Shown in pieces: positions 61,046 to 64,000 of a stretch of 64,000 bases of DNA (positions within the stretch are counted from its first letter, which is position 1; the number at the start of each line of letters is the position of its first letter). The translations under genes were made by a program, and so were the position numbers. The stretch is taken from positions 2,131,647 through 2,195,646 of the forward strand of contig NW_006767437.1 of assembly GCF_000264995.1 (NCBI RefSeq), read 5' to 3'. This DNA is from Punctularia strigosozonata HHB-11173 SS5. Its lineage: Eukaryota > Basidiomycota > Agaricomycetes > Corticiales > Punctulariaceae. The notes under the pieces are model-generated. The model was not told the DNA's origin, made no database searches, and worked only from the letters and a program-made list of their open reading frames with translations.

Positions 61046-62264
61046 TCATGTGGTTTCTTGGGGATGCGCAACCAGTTTGGTGCCGCTAACCTTTCCCTTA
61101 CGCAACAGGTCCAACCCATCGGGGATCCCCGCCAGACCGTTAGGCACAACCTGCACATAATTAGGCTAGGCAACAAAAATATTAGTCTGTGGGAAGCCGC
61201 AGCTACAGGATCAGCTTACCTTGATCGAGCCGCTCTCCAGGAGCTGGGTCAGACGCGCGTAAAGCTCGCGGCCGAGTACGTCCTGGCCAGGGGAGTTGAC
61301 GTTACCTCCCACGTGCGCAACCGACTTGCCGTCCTGCCCCCGGACGATGCCCTCAGCAACCGGCAGCGTAATGATAAGCGTACCGCCGGACGCAAGCAGG
61401 GACCAACCGGTCTTCTGCGTGTCTGCGAGGCTGACAGTATCATACACGTATTTGATGGGCTGCGAGGTGATTTTGCTAATCTCAGTGCTGATGGCGTCCG
61501 CGGGCAGGTCGCGAGATAAGACATGGGTAGCGCCCAAAGATTTGAGGTAGTCCGCGTGCTTCACGGAGGCCGTCGTAATGATGGGGGAGAAGCCCGACAA
61601 ACGGGCGAGTTGTATGGCTACAGCCAGAGGTGAGGAGTCACTGCGATGCAATGGGCAGACAATCCTTACCGTATTGGCCGACAGAGGTGGCACCTCCTAA
61701 GAGAACGAAAGGTTGACCAGCGTAGGCGTTGGGGGAGGTGTAAAAGGGAGCGAGAGCCGCACCACCGCCCTGCCCGTCCTTGCCCGCCTGATACAATCCA
61801 AGAAATGCAGTAGCGAGCGTAACGGGGAGAGAGGCAGCTTCATCGAGGCTGATGTTGTTCGGTATCTTGGCGGCAAGGTCAGCCCTCAATGTGCCATATT
61901 GTTGAAAGGTCGCCCCGTCGTTCGTGAACGAGCCCTGCCACAAGCTGAAGTGATCTAACTTTAGCACGGAGATTCGAAGGCGGTGAAGGTATGGAAAAAC
62001 ATACATCTTGTCTCCCTTCTTGAGGTTTGTAACACCCTCACCGACTTCCACCACCACGCCAGCTCCGTCAGTGCCGAGGATTCCAGGATATGAGATGAAG
62101 GGCAATGCCCAATCCTTGATCTTGTAGTCGACCGGGTTCAAGGCGGCAGACTCGATCCTAGCTAGGACCTTGCCGGGGCCGACAGTAGGCACTGAGGTGG
62201 TTTGAACGGAGAAGTCGCCGCCCTTGGCGAGGAGAAATAGAGCTTTCTGTTCGGTCGGGGCCAT
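61046..62264 (-). CDS. Medium-chain dehydrogenase/reductase (paralogue D)
   Basis: Four exons (62264-62005, 61944-61670, 61617-61220, 61165-61046) give about 350 aa. Motifs: ARIESAALNPVDYKIK, PGILGTDGAGVVVEVGEGV, LLGGATSVGQYAIQLARLSG, GATHVLSRDLP, LLASGGTLIITLPVAEG and PNYVQVVPNGLAGIPDG with KLVAHPQETT at the end. Same enzyme branch and same three intron positions as the other paralogues. It is closest in reading to paralogue C (both share FTNDxATFQQY and the QPFVLLGG or SPIVVLGG turn). All NADP-binding residues are present, so it should be active. The promoter has only a weak TATA-like TTTAATA about 40 nt upstream. Confidence 0.9.
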
Positions 62265-62555
62265 GTGTGGTCTGTCGAAAGCACATTCCGAGCTCGAGGT
62301 ATTAAATCCTGGTATGCATGGTGTCTATTCTAGCACCAGATGGCGCGGCTGACAGAGCGACTTGCTCGACCGAGACCATGATGGGTTGGTGATAGGTCAG
62401 TGCCGATCGGCGGTAGGTCAGCATGGGTCGCGTCGAGTATCACGGCGTTGACGACGTCGATTGGTCTTGCGTTCGTTAAGATTGCGCGATGTCGCGATTC
62501 AGCGCTGAGCGTGGCACCGCGTTCCTCCCGGCCGCGGCCGAGACGCCATCCGGCC

Positions 62556-62572
62556 AGGTAGGTAGGTAGGTA
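62556..62572 (+). repeat. GGTA microsatellite
   Basis: AGGTAGGTAGGTAGGTA, four GGTA units upstream of paralogue D (about 290 nt from its ATG). Confidence 0.9.
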
Positions 62573-62692
62573 TATTTCCGGCGCGGTCCCAATAGCGGAA
62601 CAACCGGTTGCCGCACCGCACGTCAATACGCACGGCTTGGCGCACACAGTGAATCCACGGCCCCCGTGAGCTGTTTTACAGCCGACACGCCG

Positions 62693-62801
62693 GTTTCGTT
62701 TTCCAATAATTATTGCGATCCGGTATTGAGATCCGGGCCAGAGCTTAGGGAGTTTGCGGGTGGGAAAGTATTGGGTTTCCCAATAATTATTGGAACGAAA
62801 C
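62693..62801. mobile_element. Small inverted-repeat (MITE-like) element
   Basis: Left arm 62693-62717 and right arm 62779-62801 are inverted copies (GTTTCGTT then CCAATAATTATTG) that differ by a 2-nt insertion and one mismatch. Each arm also contains the palindrome CCAATAATTATTGG or a near copy. Total length is about 109 bp with no coding capacity. Confidence 0.55.
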
Positions 62802-62839
62802 GTCTCTATTAGGACCCCGTTAATACGGGGTTAATGTTA

Positions 62840-62992
62840 GAATATTCCGACGACATTTTGGGCCCTGAAAGGGGCCTTACGTAGGAATATTTGCCGACAA
62901 AAGCACGTCTGAGGGCGCCGCAGGCCGGAATGATCTTGACGACATCTGTTCGGAGCAACAAACCAAGGTCAGAATATTTCGTCGACAAAAGG
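62840..62992 (+). repeat. Three dispersed direct repeats
   Basis: Related copies at 62840-62859 (GAATATTCCGACGACATTTT), 62885-62903 (GAATATTTGCCGACAAAAG) and 62972-62992 (GAATATTTCGTCGACAAAAG plus G). Confidence 0.7.
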
Positions 62993-63180
62993 ATCGAACC
63001 ATCGAGGGCCCCGGAGAGGAACAGCCCAGATCGTAGTTGCTTGGTTGACAGACTGGTTCAAGATTTTTATGGCAGGATTTTTTTTTACGAAAGTCTTAAC
63101 AGAGACAAACAATTAGGGGGCCTCAAAGTTGGCGATTATGGGACAGATTACGGAGTGGATTCGAAAGTCGATTATGGTCG

Positions 63181-63245
63181 CGGATTATGGTCGAACCGAG
63201 TGTAGCGGCTCCAGAGCCGCTACACTCGATTCGACCCATAATCCG
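63181..63245. repeat. 65-bp near-perfect hairpin
   Basis: Arms of about 30 nt (CGGATTATGG..GTGTAGCGGCT and its complement) flank a 4-nt CCAG loop, with one 1-nt indel and one mismatch. Transcribed, it would form a very stable stem. Confidence 0.85.
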
Positions 63246-63742
63246 ATTCTGCTACGACTCTCGCTACATCGGAGTTTGGAATCCTTCCCACCGGGTCTGG
63301 GATGTCCACTCGCCTCTTCGTCCTGACCAACCCCGCCGCATCGTCGTTTCTTCCGTCCTCTCTCCGGTTTTTATCAACGTATAGTTCTGGCCCTGACCAT
63401 CCACGTCGTATTGACGTTCTTCGTCCTCTTCATGGTTCTCATCGGCGTATAAGGAACTCCATGGATGGCAGGGAATCATTCAATGCGGACCTGGCGGGAC
63501 GGCACGTTTTCCTGTGGGTACAACACCACCTACGTTGTCGCGCGAACTGTAGTGCTAGTATATAGTCACACAGTTGCCTAGGGTCCCGGTCTATCTAAGT
63601 CGGGGATGACCTAGTTGAATCAGGAGAAAGAAATGGGCCGCTTGAATGTATTTACTTAAACAGAGAACTACGCTCTGTCCTTTTGTCTGTACTGGAAATC
63701 CGTTCCCACGCTTATAGGGAAGTTACTGAGTATGTCGTCGGT

Positions 63743-64000
63743 CTTCTGGAAGCGTCTTGTCGCTTCAATGTATCCTATTTCCTATCTTCTGGAAGCGTCT
63801 TGTCGCTTCGGCGTATCCTAATTCCTATGTCGTATGTCCTGGAGTGATACTTAGATCTATTGCCTAAGTCAACACTCAAATATCTTCCTAATTCCTATGT
63901 CGTATGTCCTGGAGTGATACTTAGATCTATTGCCTAAGTCAACACTCAAAAGCGTCTTGTCGCTTTATCGTATCCTATTTCCTATATCGTATGTCCTGGA
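63743..64000 (+). repeat. Compound minisatellite, continues past the window
   Basis: Unit A (CTTCTGGAAGCGTCTTGTCG and following bases) occurs at 63743-63785 and 63786-63828, period 43. Unit B is an exact 64-bp duplication at 63817-63880 and 63887-63950, period 70. A further partial mix of A and B (AAGCGTCTTGTCGCTT.., ATGTCCTGGA) runs to the window end. Confidence 0.9.

Larger units (their letters stand above)
62265..64000. other. Non-coding, repeat-bearing right edge
   Basis: About 1.7 kb without a supported gene. It contains several inverted and direct repeats and a minisatellite, each listed separately. Frames here (62891-63565) look accidental. Confidence 0.55.

Noticed and set aside
63743-64000. 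Repeat array as a CRISPR
   Set aside because: Units differ in length, spacers are not unique, and CRISPR arrays do not occur in fungal nuclear genomes.

Overview
The window is nuclear DNA of a basidiomycete fungus, most likely an Agaricomycete. Nearly every gene is split by many introns of about 45-65 nt with GT..AG ends and a short CTRAY-like branch site. Several families are typical of mushroom-forming fungi: a Tsp2 tetraspanin, a DUF6534 seven-helix protein and duplicated P450s. There are no operons; genes lie on both strands as single units. Gene models were built by hand by joining reading frames at splice signals. Where I give an exon chain, every junction was checked to keep the reading frame.

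Layout. 0-7 kb: a DUF4139 protein (-), a Tsp2-type tetraspanin (+) and an uncharacterised single-pass membrane protein (-). 7-13.4 kb: a long coding-poor stretch whose only supported gene is an intron-containing tRNA-Tyr. 13.4-25 kb: a Pps1-type dual-specificity phosphatase (+), a DUF6534 membrane protein cut into 17 exons (-), an Sfp1-like zinc-finger regulator (+) and an NADP-dependent medium-chain reductase (-). 25.8-37 kb: an Adp1-type ABCG transporter, two tandem P450s with matching exon plans and a UPF0014 (FetB/ALS3-like) membrane protein, all +. 37-48 kb: the ER mannosyltransferase Alg12 (-), a Rossmann-fold oxidoreductase-like protein (-), a coiled-coil protein with a C-terminal hydrophobic segment (+) and an Ssp1/Sak1-type kinase (-). 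48-57 kb: a sparse stretch, a secreted Cys-rich protein (-), a YggS/PLPBP homologue (+), ORC1 (+) and a stray P450 3' exon. 57-62.3 kb: three tandem reductase paralogues (-). 62.3-64 kb: non-coding DNA with inverted repeats and a compound minisatellite that runs off the right edge.

How the genes relate. Most are conserved housekeeping genes: replication licensing (ORC1), N-glycan assembly (ALG12), PLP homeostasis, signalling (kinase, Pps1) and growth control (Sfp1-like). The accessory layer is oxidative or xenobiotic metabolism: two P450s, four paralogous reductases and an ABCG transporter. It is not a clear biosynthetic cluster, because I see no polyketide synthase, NRPS or terpene synthase. 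I did not find a convincing new multi-gene system. The most unusual signals are at gene-structure level: about six inferred GC-AG introns among about 120, a gene made largely of micro-exons, and small inverted-repeat elements among the reductase genes.
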